Source of the DNA: Rhizobiales bacterium IMCC20636
GTDB taxonomy: Bacteria > Pseudomonadota > Alphaproteobacteria > Rhizobiales > GCA-2746425
Reading direction: 5' to 3'
DNA length: 64,000 nt
Assembly (NCBI GenBank): GCA_016865015.1
Contig: CP018226.1
Span: forward strand, 2,635,001-2,699,000
Positions 1 through 9,365 of this stretch are shown here, piece after piece (positions within the stretch are counted from its first letter, which is position 1; the number at the start of each line of letters is the position of its first letter). The translations under genes were made by a program, and so were the position numbers. The notes beneath the pieces were generated by a model. It worked only from the letters and a program-made list of their open reading frames with translations. It did not search any database and was not told where the DNA came from.

Positions 1-450
1 TTCCAGATTGGCCCGCGCCTCGGCAATCACCTGTTTGCAAGCTGCGCCGACCTTGTCGCGAAAGGTTTGAATCAGTTCGCCGCCGGGGGCATCCGCGTGG
101 CAGAGATCAGTGAAAGGCGCGCCGTGGGTATGGGCCAGCGTCATCAGAAACTCATCAGCAGCAAGGCCGAATTCCTCGATCAGCGGCTGGCGCAATCCAT
201 CTTCATCTGCTTTCGACATGAAAGACATCAAATCAAGTGACAACAAGAAAACCGGACGCGACGCCCCGTCCGCCTGAAAGGCCAGACAGGTCGCATAAAG
301 CGGCCTGTGCACCCCTTCGGCGATATCATGAGTGGAGCTGCCCCATGTCCGCGCATACATGCCTTCCGGTGGGGTAATATCGGCGCGGGCGATCCCGACA
401 CGGCCCGCGAATTCATTCTGGGTTAGTGGATCAATGCCGTTTTTTGTCAT
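1..450 (-). CDS. Neutral/alkaline ceramidase-like hydrolase (partial, N-terminal part)
   Basis: An ATG at 450 (GGAG about 7 nt upstream) opens a frame that continues off the left edge, giving about 150 residues with no stop. The visible part has the N-terminal pattern of the neutral/non-lysosomal ceramidase family: 'GRVGIARADITPPEGMYAR', then 'VHRPLYATCLAF', and 'LAHTHGAP', which matches the zinc-binding THTHSGP-type segment. The fragment starts with MTKNG and shows no signal peptide, so it may act in the cytoplasm, unlike secreted ceramidases. It lies 13 nt after the enolase-superfamily gene and is the last visible gene of the peptide-transporter operon. Ceramide itself is an unlikely substrate in this setting; an amide or ester of a sugar acid is a guess. 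The family call is fairly firm; the substrate is unknown because the catalytic serine region lies outside the window. Confidence 0.72.
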   Translation of the reverse strand, partial: MTKNGIDPLTQNEFAGRVGIARADITPPEGMYARTWGSSTHDIAEGVHRPLYATCLAFQADGASRPVFLLSLDLMSFMSKADEDGLRQPLIEEFGLAADEFLMTLAHTHGAPFTDLCHADAPGGELIQTFRDKVGAACKQVIAEARANLE

Positions 451-463
451 GGTCTGCTCCGTT

Positions 464-1642
464 CTACCAATCGCCCACCGAACCGTCATCATAGAACACC
501 CGCTGCGGGGCCTCCTGCTGGAACGGATGTTTGGCAATTTCATCAAGATTCAGTTCGATGCCCAACCCCGGTTTTTCGCCCGGTAAAGCTGTCCGCGTCT
601 TGGGGTCGATAACGTGTGAGTGGGTCGCGATCTCATCACGCCACGGCACATCTTTGCTGACTGTTTCGCAAATCACATAATCCGGCTGTGAAAAACCAAA
701 CTCCAGCGATGCAGCTGTGCTGATCGGCCCTTGCGGATTGTGCGGAGCAAGTGCAATGCGATGCACCTCGGCCAATGCAGCGATCTTGCGCGCCACGGAC
801 AAGCCGCCAATATGTGTAATGTCGGGCTGAACCACATCACAGCCACCAGCTGCGAACAGAGCGTTGAACTGCCCGATATGGGTGAGCCGCTCCCCTGTCG
901 CAATCGGGGTGTTCACACTGCTGCGGATTTCCGCAAGGCCTGCGATGTTTTCAGGCCAGCACGGCTCTTCAAAGAAATATAAGCCGTATGGGTCCAGCGC
1001 CCGTGCAAATTGCCCCCCCATGGTGGGGGATTGTCGGGCGTGACAATCAACCATGATATCAATGTCGGGGCCGACAGCTTCGCGCATCGCTTCAACAGCC
1101 TGGACCGCAGCGGCAACGGCCTTGCCGCCTTCCAGTACCTTGGTGGGTGGCACGGCCATCGATTTGAAAGCAGAATAACCATCTTCGACCGCCGCCTGTG
1201 CCAATTCGCCAAACCGGGCAGCGTTGCTCACTGGTGTCTCATAGAATTGCTTCATGTCACCACCACCAAGATGGCAATAGAGCCGGATATTGTCGCGGAC
1301 ACTTCCGCCCCAAAGCCGGTGGCAAGGGGTGTTGTAATGCTTGCCCGCTATATCCCACAGCGCCAGATCAATGCCGGATATCGCTGTTGAGCGAACGATC
1401 CCGCTTCCGTGCCAGAAGTGTTGGCGGAACATCATCTGCCACAAATGTTCAATCCGCAGCGGATCTTCGCCGATCAGAAGATCGGCCATATCCTCAACCG
1501 CACCAACCACCGAGCGGGTGTGCCATTCCAGTGTTGCCTCGCCCCAGCCATACAAACCGGGTTGATCGGTCTCGACCCGGACGAATATCCAGTTTCGCAT
1601 CTTTGCGTTGCAAACGAAGGTTTTGATGCCAGTGATCTTCAT
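464..1642 (-). CDS. Mandelate racemase/enolase superfamily sugar-acid dehydratase (D-galactonate dehydratase type)
   Basis: 392 residues from the ATG at 1642, which has AAGGGGAC just upstream; a longer frame to 1777 lies inside the upstream ATPase gene and is not needed. Enolase-superfamily enzymes abstract the alpha proton of a carboxylate and here probably dehydrate an aldonate to a 2-keto-3-deoxy acid. The active-site layout of D-galactonate dehydratase is complete: metal ligands D199 (in VDCHAR), E225 (FFEEP) and E251 (ATGERLTH), with H201 and H301 (LAPHNPQGP) as the acid/base histidines, at spacings identical to those I recall for E. coli DgoD. It sits 19 nt after a dipeptide-type ATPase gene and before a ceramidase-like hydrolase, so the true substrate may be a sugar-acid-containing compound rather than free galactonate. 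Family is sure, substrate is inferred. Confidence 0.88.
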   Translation of the reverse strand: MKITGIKTFVCNAKMRNWIFVRVETDQPGLYGWGEATLEWHTRSVVGAVEDMADLLIGEDPLRIEHLWQMMFRQHFWHGSGIVRSTAISGIDLALWDIAGKHYNTPCHRLWGGSVRDNIRLYCHLGGGDMKQFYETPVSNAARFGELAQAAVEDGYSAFKSMAVPPTKVLEGGKAVAAAVQAVEAMREAVGPDIDIMVDCHARQSPTMGGQFARALDPYGLYFFEEPCWPENIAGLAEIRSSVNTPIATGERLTHIGQFNALFAAGGCDVVQPDITHIGGLSVARKIAALAEVHRIALAPHNPQGPISTAASLEFGFSQPDYVICETVSKDVPWRDEIATHSHVIDPKTRTALPGEKPGLGIELNLDEIAKHPFQQEAPQRVFYDDGSVGDW

Positions 1643-1661
1643 GGGCGAGTGTCCCCTTGTG

Positions 1662-2663
1662 TTATTGTGCTGCGGTTGCCTTCTCGGGCAGATCTTCCGC
1701 GAAATGACAGCTTGCCTGATGCTCGTCTCCCATCTGTCGCAATTGCGGAGCTTCGGACCGGCAGATGTCCTGGGCAAAGGGACAACGCGGGTGGAAATGG
1801 CATCCTTTGGGCGGAGACAAGGGGCTGGGCAGTTCGCCGCGCACGCGATCGCGTTTATGGCGCAACCGGGGATGAGCCACCGGAATGGCTGCCATCAGCG
1901 CCTGCGTATAGGGGTGCAGCGGACGACTGAACAAATCATCACAGCGGGCGATTTCTACAATTCGGCCCAGATACATGACTGCAATGCGGTCAGAGATATG
2001 CCGCACAACGGCCAGATCATGCCCGATGAAAAGATAGCTCATGCCCATCTTTGCCTTCAGGTCCTGCATCAGATTGATCACCTGAGCCTGTACGGAAACA
2101 TCCAGCGCCGAGACGGCCTCATCGCACACCACCAGTTTGGGTTTCGGTGCGATAGCGCGGGCAATGCCAATTCTTTGGCGCTGGCCACCGGAAAACTGAT
2201 GGGGATGGCGATTGCGGAAACGTGCAGGCAAACCCACCATCTCCAACAATTCTGCCGCATAAGCACGCAGTTCGGGTGTTCGCTTGTGGCCTTGTGCATA
2301 AAGCGGCTCTAGGATGATCTCTTCCACCGTCATACGCGGATTGAGGGAGGCATGAGGGTCCTGAAATATGATCTGGAGATCTTTCCGAACGCTGCGCATG
2401 CCCGCAGAATCCATCGAAAGAATATCGTGGCCGTCAAACTCTACTGCGCCTGACGAAGCTGGCAGCAGGTTCAGGATCAGCCGCCCTACCGTCGACTTCC
2501 CGCAACCGCTTTCCCCTACAAGACCGAGCGTTTCACCCTCGCTCACTGTGAAGGACACACCATCAACGGCTCTGACGACAGGTTTATCACGAACAAACGG
2601 ATTGGATGTTGCCAGTGTGAAATGCTTCACGAGATTGGCAACATTGATTAACACCTTGCTCAT
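1662..2663 (-). CDS. Peptide/oligopeptide-type ABC transporter ATP-binding protein (DppF/OppF family)
   Basis: 333 residues. One of two cytoplasmic ATPases powering the importer encoded upstream. Visible motifs: Walker [13 protein letters not shown] near residue 54, Q-loop [18 protein letters not shown] signature [15 protein letters not shown], Walker [15 protein letters not shown], and H-loop FIGHDLAVV. The C-terminal segment with [15 protein letters not shown] is the cysteine-containing oligopeptide-transporter tail found in DppD/DppF proteins. The start overlaps the stop of the preceding dppD-like gene by 4 nt (ATGA type), which implies translational coupling. Members of this family also carry nickel, opines and glycosylated compounds, so peptide transport is not assured. 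Confidence 0.93.
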   Translation of the reverse strand: MSKVLINVANLVKHFTLATSNPFVRDKPVVRAVDGVSFTVSEGETLGLVGESGCGKSTVGRLILNLLPASSGAVEFDGHDILSMDSAGMRSVRKDLQIIFQDPHASLNPRMTVEEIILEPLYAQGHKRTPELRAYAAELLEMVGLPARFRNRHPHQFSGGQRQRIGIARAIAPKPKLVVCDEAVSALDVSVQAQVINLMQDLKAKMGMSYLFIGHDLAVVRHISDRIAVMYLGRIVEIARCDDLFSRPLHPYTQALMAAIPVAHPRLRHKRDRVRGELPSPLSPPKGCHFHPRCPFAQDICRSEAPQLRQMGDEHQASCHFAEDLPEKATAAQ

Positions 2664-3652
2664 TCAGCGCTTTCTCCCAACAGCATCTCCGCACGAATAC
2701 ACGCCGAACTGTGGTTGCCGGTCAGGTTCACCTGAGCCGGGCGCCCCTCACTGCAGGCGTCAATAGCCAACTCGCAGCGCGGGGCAAACAGACAGCCTGG
2801 TGGTGCTGCAGCGGGATTGGGCATCGACCCAGGAATAGTGTTCAGTTGTGCACTTGTCACAGTCAGTTTGGGCGTGCAGTTCATCAGCCCACTGGTATAG
2901 GGATGCGCCGGATGGTCAAAAATCTGCATCACCTCGGCCTGTTCCGCAACACAGCCCGAATACATTACAGTGACCCGGTCTGCGACTTCGGCCACAACAC
3001 CCATATTATGGGTTATCAACATGATTGCAGTGCCGGTCTCGGAGCGCAGGTCGTTCAACAGATCCAGAAGCTGCCCCTGAATGGTCACATCCAGCGCTGT
3101 CGTCGGCTCATCCGCAATCAACAACCGTGGAGAACAGATCAAGGCAATGGCGATCATCACCCGTTGGCGCATGCCGCCAGACATTTGATGGGGATAATCA
3201 TCCAGACGCGACCGAGGTGATGGAATACCAACCATGTCCAGCAGTTCCACTGCCCTGTCTCGGGCCGCTCTTACGCTGACACGCTCGTGGTGGCGTATTG
3301 TTTCTACAAGCTGGCGGCCGATTGTGAACACCGGGTTCAGCGACGTCATTGGTTCCTGAAAAATCATGCCGATTTGACGTCCACGTATCTTCTGCCATTC
3401 CCGCCGCGACAGCCGGGTAATATCGCGCCCCTCAAACAGGATATTACCGGAAATGGCCGTATCAGCAGCAAGCAGCCCCATGATCGCCAGCGCTGTCACG
3501 CTTTTGCCCGATCCGCTTTCGCCAACAACACACATCATCTCGCCGGCCGTCACATCGAAGCTGACATTGCTGACTGCTGGCAACCGACCGGATTTAGGGG
3601 CAAAATCTACAGTCAGGTCCCTGATCGAAAGAATTGGCGTATCACTACTCAT
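2660..3652 (-). CDS. Peptide/oligopeptide-type ABC transporter ATP-binding protein (DppD/OppD family)
   Basis: 330 residues. Second ATPase of the importer, expected to pair with the DppF-like subunit. Walker [18 protein letters not shown]-loop [17 protein letters not shown], signature [15 protein letters not shown], Walker [15 protein letters not shown] and H-loop [14 protein letters not shown] are all intact; the oligopeptide C-terminal domain ([16 protein letters not shown]) follows. The gene overlaps the upstream permease and the downstream ATPase by 4 nt on each side, so the ABC genes read as one polycistron. Confidence 0.93.
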   Translation of the reverse strand: MSSDTPILSIRDLTVDFAPKSGRLPAVSNVSFDVTAGEMMCVVGESGSGKSVTALAIMGLLAADTAISGNILFEGRDITRLSRREWQKIRGRQIGMIFQEPMTSLNPVFTIGRQLVETIRHHERVSVRAARDRAVELLDMVGIPSPRSRLDDYPHQMSGGMRQRVMIAIALICSPRLLIADEPTTALDVTIQGQLLDLLNDLRSETGTAIMLITHNMGVVAEVADRVTVMYSGCVAEQAEVMQIFDHPAHPYTSGLMNCTPKLTVTSAQLNTIPGSMPNPAAAPPGCLFAPRCELAIDACSEGRPAQVNLTGNHSSACIRAEMLLGESAE

Positions 3653-4542
3653 CCCTCCTCAACCTTCATCCGCGGGTCCAAGACATCGCGCAATCCGTCC
3701 CCAAGCAGGTTCAAACCCAAGGCGGTGATGGCAATTGCAACACCGGGAACGACGGTGAGCCAGGCAGCTTCACGCATATAGGCCCGCCCTTCCGATATCA
3801 GTATGCCCCAGCTTGGCACTGTGGGCGGCGCACCCAGCCCCATGAAACTCAAGACCGCTTCGGACAGCACTGAATAGGCAAACACAAAACTCAGCTGCAC
3901 GATCATCGGTGCCATGGAATTGGGCAATACGTGCTTCATGATAATGCGAAAATCGGTTGCGCCCGACGCCCGCGCGGCCATCACGAAATCCAGCTCCTTG
4001 ACCACCAGAACCGACGATCTCACCACCCGTGCTGTGCGCGGCACATAAACCACAGACAGGGCTATGATCGCCGTCATCGACGAGGGGCCAAGCGCCGCCG
4101 CAATGCCGATTGCAAGCAACACGGCTGGAAAAGCCATCAACGCATCAGCAATCCGCATCAGGATATTATCAAGCCGTGCATAAAAGCCCGCCAGCGCGCC
4201 CAGCATCACCCCGAATATTGCGTTCAGAATGACAACGCTGGTTCCGATCATCAAGCTCAGTTGAGCACCATAAATGACCCGGGCGAACATGTCGCGACCA
4301 AGATTGTCAGTGCCCAGAAGATTGTCAAAAGAAGGTGGTTGAAAGCGGTTTCGCATTGAAAGTGCATTTGGCGAAACATCCGTCAACAATGGTCCCAGAA
4401 AGGTCACAAGCACCACGGATCCAAACAGAACAGCGCCGATTGCGAAGGAACGGTTGCGCATGAAGCGGCGCGCCGTGGCATAAAAACGAGCCAGCCCGGT
4501 CGGCTCATCCTCTACAGCATCAATTTCGATATGACTTTGCAT
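3649..4542 (-). CDS. ABC transporter permease, DppC type
   Basis: 297 residues from the ATG at 4542 (4 nt after the upstream permease stop); an upstream in-frame ATG at 4605 would overlap dppB by about 59 nt and is less likely. The N-terminus is cytoplasmic (IEIDAVEDEPTG), followed by the first membrane segment (AIGAVLFGSVVLVTFLGPLL), the 'LGTDNLGRDMFARVIYGAQ' segment typical of DppC/OppC and NikC permeases, and the EAA loop region (ARASGATDFRIIMKHVLPN). It forms the channel with the DppB-like permease in the inner membrane. Confidence 0.92.
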   Translation of the reverse strand: MQSHIEIDAVEDEPTGLARFYATARRFMRNRSFAIGAVLFGSVVLVTFLGPLLTDVSPNALSMRNRFQPPSFDNLLGTDNLGRDMFARVIYGAQLSLMIGTSVVILNAIFGVMLGALAGFYARLDNILMRIADALMAFPAVLLAIGIAAALGPSSMTAIIALSVVYVPRTARVVRSSVLVVKELDFVMAARASGATDFRIIMKHVLPNSMAPMIVQLSFVFAYSVLSEAVLSFMGLGAPPTVPSWGILISEGRAYMREAAWLTVVPGVAIAITALGLNLLGDGLRDVLDPRMKVEEG

Positions 4543-4546
4543 CTGA

Positions 4547-5500
4547 TCAGTCCCGACTTTTGATGCGAATGCGTGGATCAAGCCAGAAGTAAAGGACATC
4601 CACAACGATGTTCAAAAACAGCAGGGAGGCTGCAATGGAAATCAGCCCACCCTGCACCAGTGGAAAATCGCGGCTGAGAATGGCATTGCCCATCAGCGAA
4701 CCAAGGCCGGGAATATTATAAATCACCTCAATGACGATGGAGCCGGATAACAGCACTGACAGGATAAGCCCCAGCACCGTTACAACGGGCATCATCACAT
4801 TGGCCAATGCGTGCTGGCCGACCACAACCCATTCGCTCAGTCCTTTGGCGCGGGCCGTTCGGATATAGTCCTGACTGAGAACTTCCAGCATCGTCGATCG
4901 GGTGATGCGGGTTAGCAGCCCCGCCTGAAGCAACGCCAGGGCCACCGCCGGCATAGTTGTGGTTTTCAGCCACCCTATCGGGCTTTCGCTGAAGGCAACG
5001 TATCCACCCGTCGGAAACCATCCCAGATGCACAGAAAACAGCACGATCAAGATAAGAGCCAGCCAGAAATTCGGCAGTGAAATTCCGATCAAGGCAAACA
5101 GTGTTGCGATCTGGTCCAGCAGCTTGTTGTGGTTGAGCGCCGCTATGATCCCCGTGACCAACCCGAAAATGATGGTGATCGAAAGCGAGTAAATCGAAAT
5201 TCCCAAGGTGATCGGTGTGCGGTCGATGATCGCATCCAGAACGGGCGTTCCAAGCATCAGGGATTTACCCAGATCCCCCTGAAACAAATTGGTATAGAAA
5301 CTTGTGATCTGGAGATAGAACGGCTCGTTCAGTCCCATATTCTGGCGAATTTCCTCCAGATCAGCCGCAGAAGCCTCTGGACCACCGATCACCGTCGCCG
5401 CATCGCCCGGGATCAGATAGATCATGCCAAACGCAAACAGACTGACGAGAAAAAGGATCGGAATTGCCTGTAACAGCCGGCTGACGGTGTAGCCAATCAT
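4547..5500 (-). CDS. ABC transporter permease, DppB type
   Basis: 317 residues with an N-terminal membrane helix (LLQAIPILFLVSLFAFGMIYLIPG in part), the periplasmic DppB segment 'YLQITSFYTNLFQGDLG', and a C-terminal BPD permease domain with EAA loop 'YIRTARAKGLSEWVVVGQHA'. Together with the DppC-like protein it makes the transmembrane pore. It is the first permease gene after the binding-protein gene and is separated from it by a 187-nt gap that carries a strong hairpin (5651-5676). Confidence 0.93.
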   Translation of the reverse strand: MIGYTVSRLLQAIPILFLVSLFAFGMIYLIPGDAATVIGGPEASAADLEEIRQNMGLNEPFYLQITSFYTNLFQGDLGKSLMLGTPVLDAIIDRTPITLGISIYSLSITIIFGLVTGIIAALNHNKLLDQIATLFALIGISLPNFWLALILIVLFSVHLGWFPTGGYVAFSESPIGWLKTTTMPAVALALLQAGLLTRITRSTMLEVLSQDYIRTARAKGLSEWVVVGQHALANVMMPVVTVLGLILSVLLSGSIVIEVIYNIPGLGSLMGNAILSRDFPLVQGGLISIAASLLFLNIVVDVLYFWLDPRIRIKSRD

Positions 5501-5650
5501 GCGGACACTTCCCCAGAGCCTTTATCGTTTGTACCGAAACATTTGACCGGATTTGCCCTGCATCGCACTGCGTTGTCTGCTTGTCTGGGTGAGCTGATCC
5601 GGGGCATCAAATGTTTCCGTATGAAGGAGAAAGGCTCTCTAGAACATTTG

Positions 5651-5676
5651 CCGGGGTCGCAAGTCTGCGACCCCGG
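5651..5676 (-). promoter_or_regulatory. Intercistronic hairpin between binding-protein and permease genes
   Basis: A perfect 11-bp GC-rich stem (CCGGGGTCGCA / TGCGACCCCGG) with a 4-nt loop lies 11 nt past the binding-protein stop codon on the transcribed strand. No run of T follows it, so it is unlikely to be a simple terminator. Such hairpins after solute-binding-protein genes commonly protect the upstream mRNA from 3' exonucleases or attenuate the permease genes, giving an excess of binding protein. The role here is inferred from position. Confidence 0.6.
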
Positions 5677-5687
5677 TTATTACACGC

Positions 5688-7268
5688 CTATTGTTCGATC
5701 CAGATGTTTGAAACCTGAACATTCGTGAAGGATTTGAAACCCTTGACCTCACTGCGCAGGCCTTCGGTTGATTTCAGCACACCGAAAGGAATGCCCAGCA
5801 CATTTTCCAGTGCATATTTCTGACCTTCTCCAAAGGCAGCGACACGCTCTTCCAAAGTTGCGCTGTTCTCGACACGGTCAAAAATTTCGTTCATTTCTGC
5901 CGGTCCCTTGTTGTTGGGCGGCGTGAAGACGTTGTTCGGGTCGGCAAACCCGCGCAATGCAATCGGTCCACCCTGCTGTACGGTTGAGGTCCACACTGTA
6001 AAGAAGAAGTTCCACGCACCATCAGCATCACGGCTTGTTGCCAATGCAGTTGGCCAATCCAGAACGCTGAGTTCCACATTGAAACCAGCAGCCTTCAACT
6101 GTTCACTCATCACCAGAGCGGCGTTGTAAGACCACTGAAATTGCTGCGTTGCCAGCAAGATAACCGGTTCGTTGTTGTATCCGGCCTCTTTCAGCAATGC
6201 CCGTGCCTTTTCCGGGTTGTTCTGATTATACATATCGAGGCCAGCTTCGGAGTAATAGGCCTGGCTCGGGTACTGGAAGGCACCCTGAAGCTGGAATTCA
6301 CCGTCGCTTGCAGCATCGGCTATTTCTTCCGCATTGATGGCCGCAGCCATGGCCTGGCGGACCTTCAGATTATCCGTAGGCGCGTTGGAAAAGTTGGGAT
6401 AGCCCATGGAAAGTCCCTGAAGACGGCTTGCAAGCTCCACACCATCCAGTGCAGCAAGCCGTTTTTTGGAAATGGCAGGCACAGCAGTGGCAATATGCAC
6501 TTCGCCGGTTTCCAATGCGGCCATGCGCGCTCCGGTTTCCGTGATCATGCGAAACCGCACGCTATCAACGCAAGCCTGCTTGTAACCGCCAAAACCACTG
6601 TTGGTTTCCATCACTGCAGTGGGCACATAATCGTCAAAGCGCTCCAACAAAACGTGGCTGTCCGGAACAAACTCCACATATTTGAAGGGACCGGTGCCAA
6701 TGATGTCGATTTCACCAACGCCTTTGGCTGCTTCTTCGGACGGCATGATCACGATTGGCACTGTGTAGGTCGACAGATTTTCAATGAATGTTGCCTGCGG
6801 GTGCTTCAGCACCAGTACAAACGTATTGTCATCAGGCATTTCCCATTTTTCAACCGCATCAAGGTTGGACCGGTTTCCGCCAATCTCGCGATACCGATCG
6901 AAAGAAGCAGCAACGTCGGCAGATGTCATGGGCTTGCCGTTATGAAAGGTCACGCCTTCACGCAGATGGAAAGTGTACCGCAATCCATCGTCGCTCACGT
7001 CAAATGACGTTGCAAGGTCGGGAACAGGGTTCATATCCGCGTCGCGGGTGATCAGGGCTTCAAAGATATTCATGGCAACATTGCGTGTTGCCCCAGCCGA
7101 AGTCGTTTGCTGATCCAGTGTCGGAATTCCGGACTCGACTGCGACGATCAGTTCGCCACCGACGACAGGGCATTCAAACTGGCCCTCGGCAGACGCGCTT
7201 CCCGCCGCAAATATTAGACCGGCGGCAATCGACGAGCGAAGGATTAATCTGGCATTCGGTTGTTTCAT
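5688..7268 (-). CDS. ABC transporter periplasmic solute-binding protein (SBP_bac_5, peptide/nickel family)
   Basis: 526 residues from the ATG at 7268, which has GAGGAGACGACC directly upstream. A signal peptide is clear (LRSSIAAGLIFAAGSASA, cleavage near AEG). The mature protein has the SBP_bac_5 hallmarks: 'LVVAVESGIPTLDQQ'-like start, 'YTFHLREGVTFHNGKPMTSADV' region, and 'VRQAMAAAINAEEIA'. It captures substrate in the periplasm and is the first gene of the dpp-like/sugar-acid operon. The presence of an aldonate-dehydratase-type enzyme in the same operon suggests the ligand is not an ordinary dipeptide. Confidence 0.92.
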   Translation of the reverse strand: MKQPNARLILRSSIAAGLIFAAGSASAEGQFECPVVGGELIVAVESGIPTLDQQTTSAGATRNVAMNIFEALITRDADMNPVPDLATSFDVSDDGLRYTFHLREGVTFHNGKPMTSADVAASFDRYREIGGNRSNLDAVEKWEMPDDNTFVLVLKHPQATFIENLSTYTVPIVIMPSEEAAKGVGEIDIIGTGPFKYVEFVPDSHVLLERFDDYVPTAVMETNSGFGGYKQACVDSVRFRMITETGARMAALETGEVHIATAVPAISKKRLAALDGVELASRLQGLSMGYPNFSNAPTDNLKVRQAMAAAINAEEIADAASDGEFQLQGAFQYPSQAYYSEAGLDMYNQNNPEKARALLKEAGYNNEPVILLATQQFQWSYNAALVMSEQLKAAGFNVELSVLDWPTALATSRDADGAWNFFFTVWTSTVQQGGPIALRGFADPNNVFTPPNNKGPAEMNEIFDRVENSATLEERVAAFGEGQKYALENVLGIPFGVLKSTEGLRSEVKGFKSFTNVQVSNIWIEQ

Positions 7269-7435
7269 GGTCGTCTCCTCTGTTGGGTAAAGGGGTTTAA
7301 TATCCAGCATTCGCTTGCACGACGTGCCGCAAGGCGATTCCAATATGATCCCTCGGTGGACGACATTTCCAGCAGCGGGCGCCTCCCCATCCGCACCATG
7401 TCTCCGAACCAGGAAAAGCCTTCCAGATTGCTCAT
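7265..7435 (-). CDS. Possible small leader ORF ahead of the binding-protein gene
   Basis: A 56-codon frame starting MSNLEGFSWFGDMVRMGRRP ends with a TGA that overlaps the ATG of the binding-protein gene, an arrangement that would allow translational coupling. An alternative ATG lies 9 nt upstream with GGGAAAG before it. I recognise no family, and the same DNA is also open in the binding-protein frame as far as 7343, so chance is a serious alternative. Confidence 0.22.
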   Translation of the reverse strand: MSNLEGFSWFGDMVRMGRRPLLEMSSTEGSYWNRLAARRASECWILNPFTQQRRRP

Positions 7436-7979
7436 CGCAAACATTTTGACTTTCCCAAGAGTGAGGTTATCCCTGTTACTTTAACCTTAAAGCTAGGTAG
7501 CATCTCAACTCAGTATCGTCAATCCCATTGATCAGATAGCTGAAATACCACCGGAGGTTATGTCCCCTCAATTCATTCTTCCATCAACAGATCAAGCGGT
7601 CATTTTTCACATGCAGCATCGCGAAACAGACCAGATACCTGTGGACGATGCCTGCCACGGATTGGGTGCCGATACGTCTGTGCAACAAGCACCCAAAGCG
7701 CGCCCTGAAGGCAAGGCTGCGTGACAATCGGGAGCAAGCCGTTGAACCCAATGACGTGTGAGCTATCGATGTCGTTCATGATCAGCTTGGTGAAACTGCC
7801 CTTGAGGGAAATGTGATTGGTAAGCTTGGACCTGCCCGTTGAAGAGCGATCCTCGACGGTTTCCTGAGAGTTGGGCGATGCGTCTGTTGAGGTGCAACAA
7901 TTGACTGTCGCTGCACTTAAATTTACCCTGATTGCATCCCTTTCGTTTGGCAACCAGTGGCATCAACAAGGCAGTTTAA
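7436..7979. other. Gene-poor spacer between the transporter operon and the histidine kinase gene
   Basis: About 540 bases lie between the divergent transporter operon and the HWE kinase gene. The promoter of the transporter operon should lie here. A 117-codon minus-strand frame (7600-7953) and shorter overlapping frames exist, but I recognise no family in them, they have no clear ribosome-binding site, and their composition (many Cys, His and Arg in loop-like order) looks non-coding. I see no tRNA, repeat or insertion-sequence end. Confidence 0.5.
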
Positions 7980-9365
7980 GTGCAATCAGCTCCAGCAAAT
8001 TTTTATGAATCCCTGTTTTGTTCATCTTACGACGAAGCTGTGATTTTGGATGAAGATGGGGTCATTCTGGATGTCAATGAAAAGTGGAAGCAGTTTACGC
8101 GTGATAATGGCGGTGATCTGGATAGCTTTTATCTGAACCAGAATTACCTTCAGATCTGCTCCGTTTCCGATGGGGAAAGCCGGGCCACTGCCAGCCTGGT
8201 CAAAGACGGAATTGAGAAAGTATTGAATGGTGAAACGGAGTTCCGCTGCGAATATCCGTGCCACAGTCCAGACGTCAAAAGATGGTTTGAGTTGACCGCA
8301 GTGCCACTGCAAGTGGTCAATAAGCGATATGCGATTATCAACCATCGAAACATCACAACCCGCCATGTTCAGACCCAACAGACAATTGACAGCGGTTTGC
8401 AGAAAAACATGTTGGCGGCCATAGTGGCGAGCACATCTGACGCCGTTTTGAGTTTTGATCTGGAGGGCAATATTCTCACCTGGAACGATGGTGCCATGGC
8501 GCTTTACGGCTACACGGAAGATGAGATCGTCGGTCGGTCCATGGAGGAGCTGTATCCGGATGATTGGCCTGTAAGAATTGGCGAATACAGAGATCAGATT
8601 GTGGCTGGAAAGCTCACCAACTTTCAGGTTGTTCGAAAACGAAAGGATGGTGGCCTTCGCAATGTGGCAGTCAGCAGCGCGCCAGTGAGAGATGAGCACG
8701 GCGAGGTGGTTTTCATTTCAAACATCCAAAGAGACATAACCGAATTGAAGACAAACGAGGAGCATCTCAGGCTCATCACGGGAGAATTGAGCCATCGCGC
8801 CAAAAATCAACTCGCCATCGTGCGTTCAATCTCAAACCAGACAGCAAGAAATGTCGATTCATTTCCTGAATTCAAGAAAAAATTCGATGGCAGACTGTCA
8901 TCGCTGGCAAATTCAATTGACCTGCTGGTGCAGCGGAACTGGTCTGCGGTGTCGCTGGACACGCTTTGCCGGTCACAGATCGAATTGTTTTCCGGTGGCA
9001 CCATCGGCACTGTCGATATTTCCGGTCCGGAAGTTGTCCTTACCCCTGTTGCTGTCGAAGCTATTGGCATGGCCATGCATGAACTGGCGACCAATGCCGT
9101 CAAATACGGAGCATTGTCTCAGACTGGAGGCCATATTTCCGTGTCATGGAAACTGCTTCCTGAGACGGATAATGAGTGTTTGCAAATTGTCTGGCAGGAA
9201 ACCGGGTTGAATATCGATGAGATCCCGTCGCGACAAGGATTTGGTCACATTGTACTTACGCGCCTGGCTCAAAGTTCCTTGAGGTCAGATGCCCGTTTGA
9301 ACTTTTCTCATCAGGGACTGCGCTGGGAAATACTTGTTCCAGCCGACTTCTACACACGGCTGTAG
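7980..9365 (+). CDS. PAS-domain sensor histidine kinase, HWE family
   Basis: 461 residues from a GTG at 7980 (AAGG about 8 nt upstream). No transmembrane segment, so a cytoplasmic sensor. Two PAS domains (about residues 20-130 and 140-260; the second has 'MALYGYTEDEIVGRS') precede the kinase core. The phosphoacceptor is H272 in 'ELSHRAKNQLAIV', followed by an N box 'HELATNAVKYGALS' near residues 366-380, the family-defining W-x-E in 'IVWQETG' near residue 404, and a G box 'GFGHIVLTRLAQ'. This H, W-x-E layout is that of HWE kinases, common in alphaproteobacteria for light, redox or general stress signalling. No response regulator gene adjoins it; the next gene encodes a cyclic-di-GMP enzyme. 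Ligand unknown. Confidence 0.9.
   Translation: MQSAPANFYESLFCSSYDEAVILDEDGVILDVNEKWKQFTRDNGGDLDSFYLNQNYLQICSVSDGESRATASLVKDGIEKVLNGETEFRCEYPCHSPDVKRWFELTAVPLQVVNKRYAIINHRNITTRHVQTQQTIDSGLQKNMLAAIVASTSDAVLSFDLEGNILTWNDGAMALYGYTEDEIVGRSMEELYPDDWPVRIGEYRDQIVAGKLTNFQVVRKRKDGGLRNVAVSSAPVRDEHGEVVFISNIQRDITELKTNEEHLRLITGELSHRAKNQLAIVRSISNQTARNVDSFPEFKKKFDGRLSSLANSIDLLVQRNWSAVSLDTLCRSQIELFSGGTIGTVDISGPEVVLTPVAVEAIGMAMHELATNAVKYGALSQTGGHISVSWKLLPETDNECLQIVWQETGLNIDEIPSRQGFGHIVLTRLAQSSLRSDARLNFSHQGLRWEILVPADFYTRL

Noticed and set aside
6141-7007. 288-codon plus-strand open frame opposite the binding-protein gene
   Set aside because: It lies wholly antisense to a clear SBP_bac_5 gene, has no family pattern and is explained by codon bias of the real gene.
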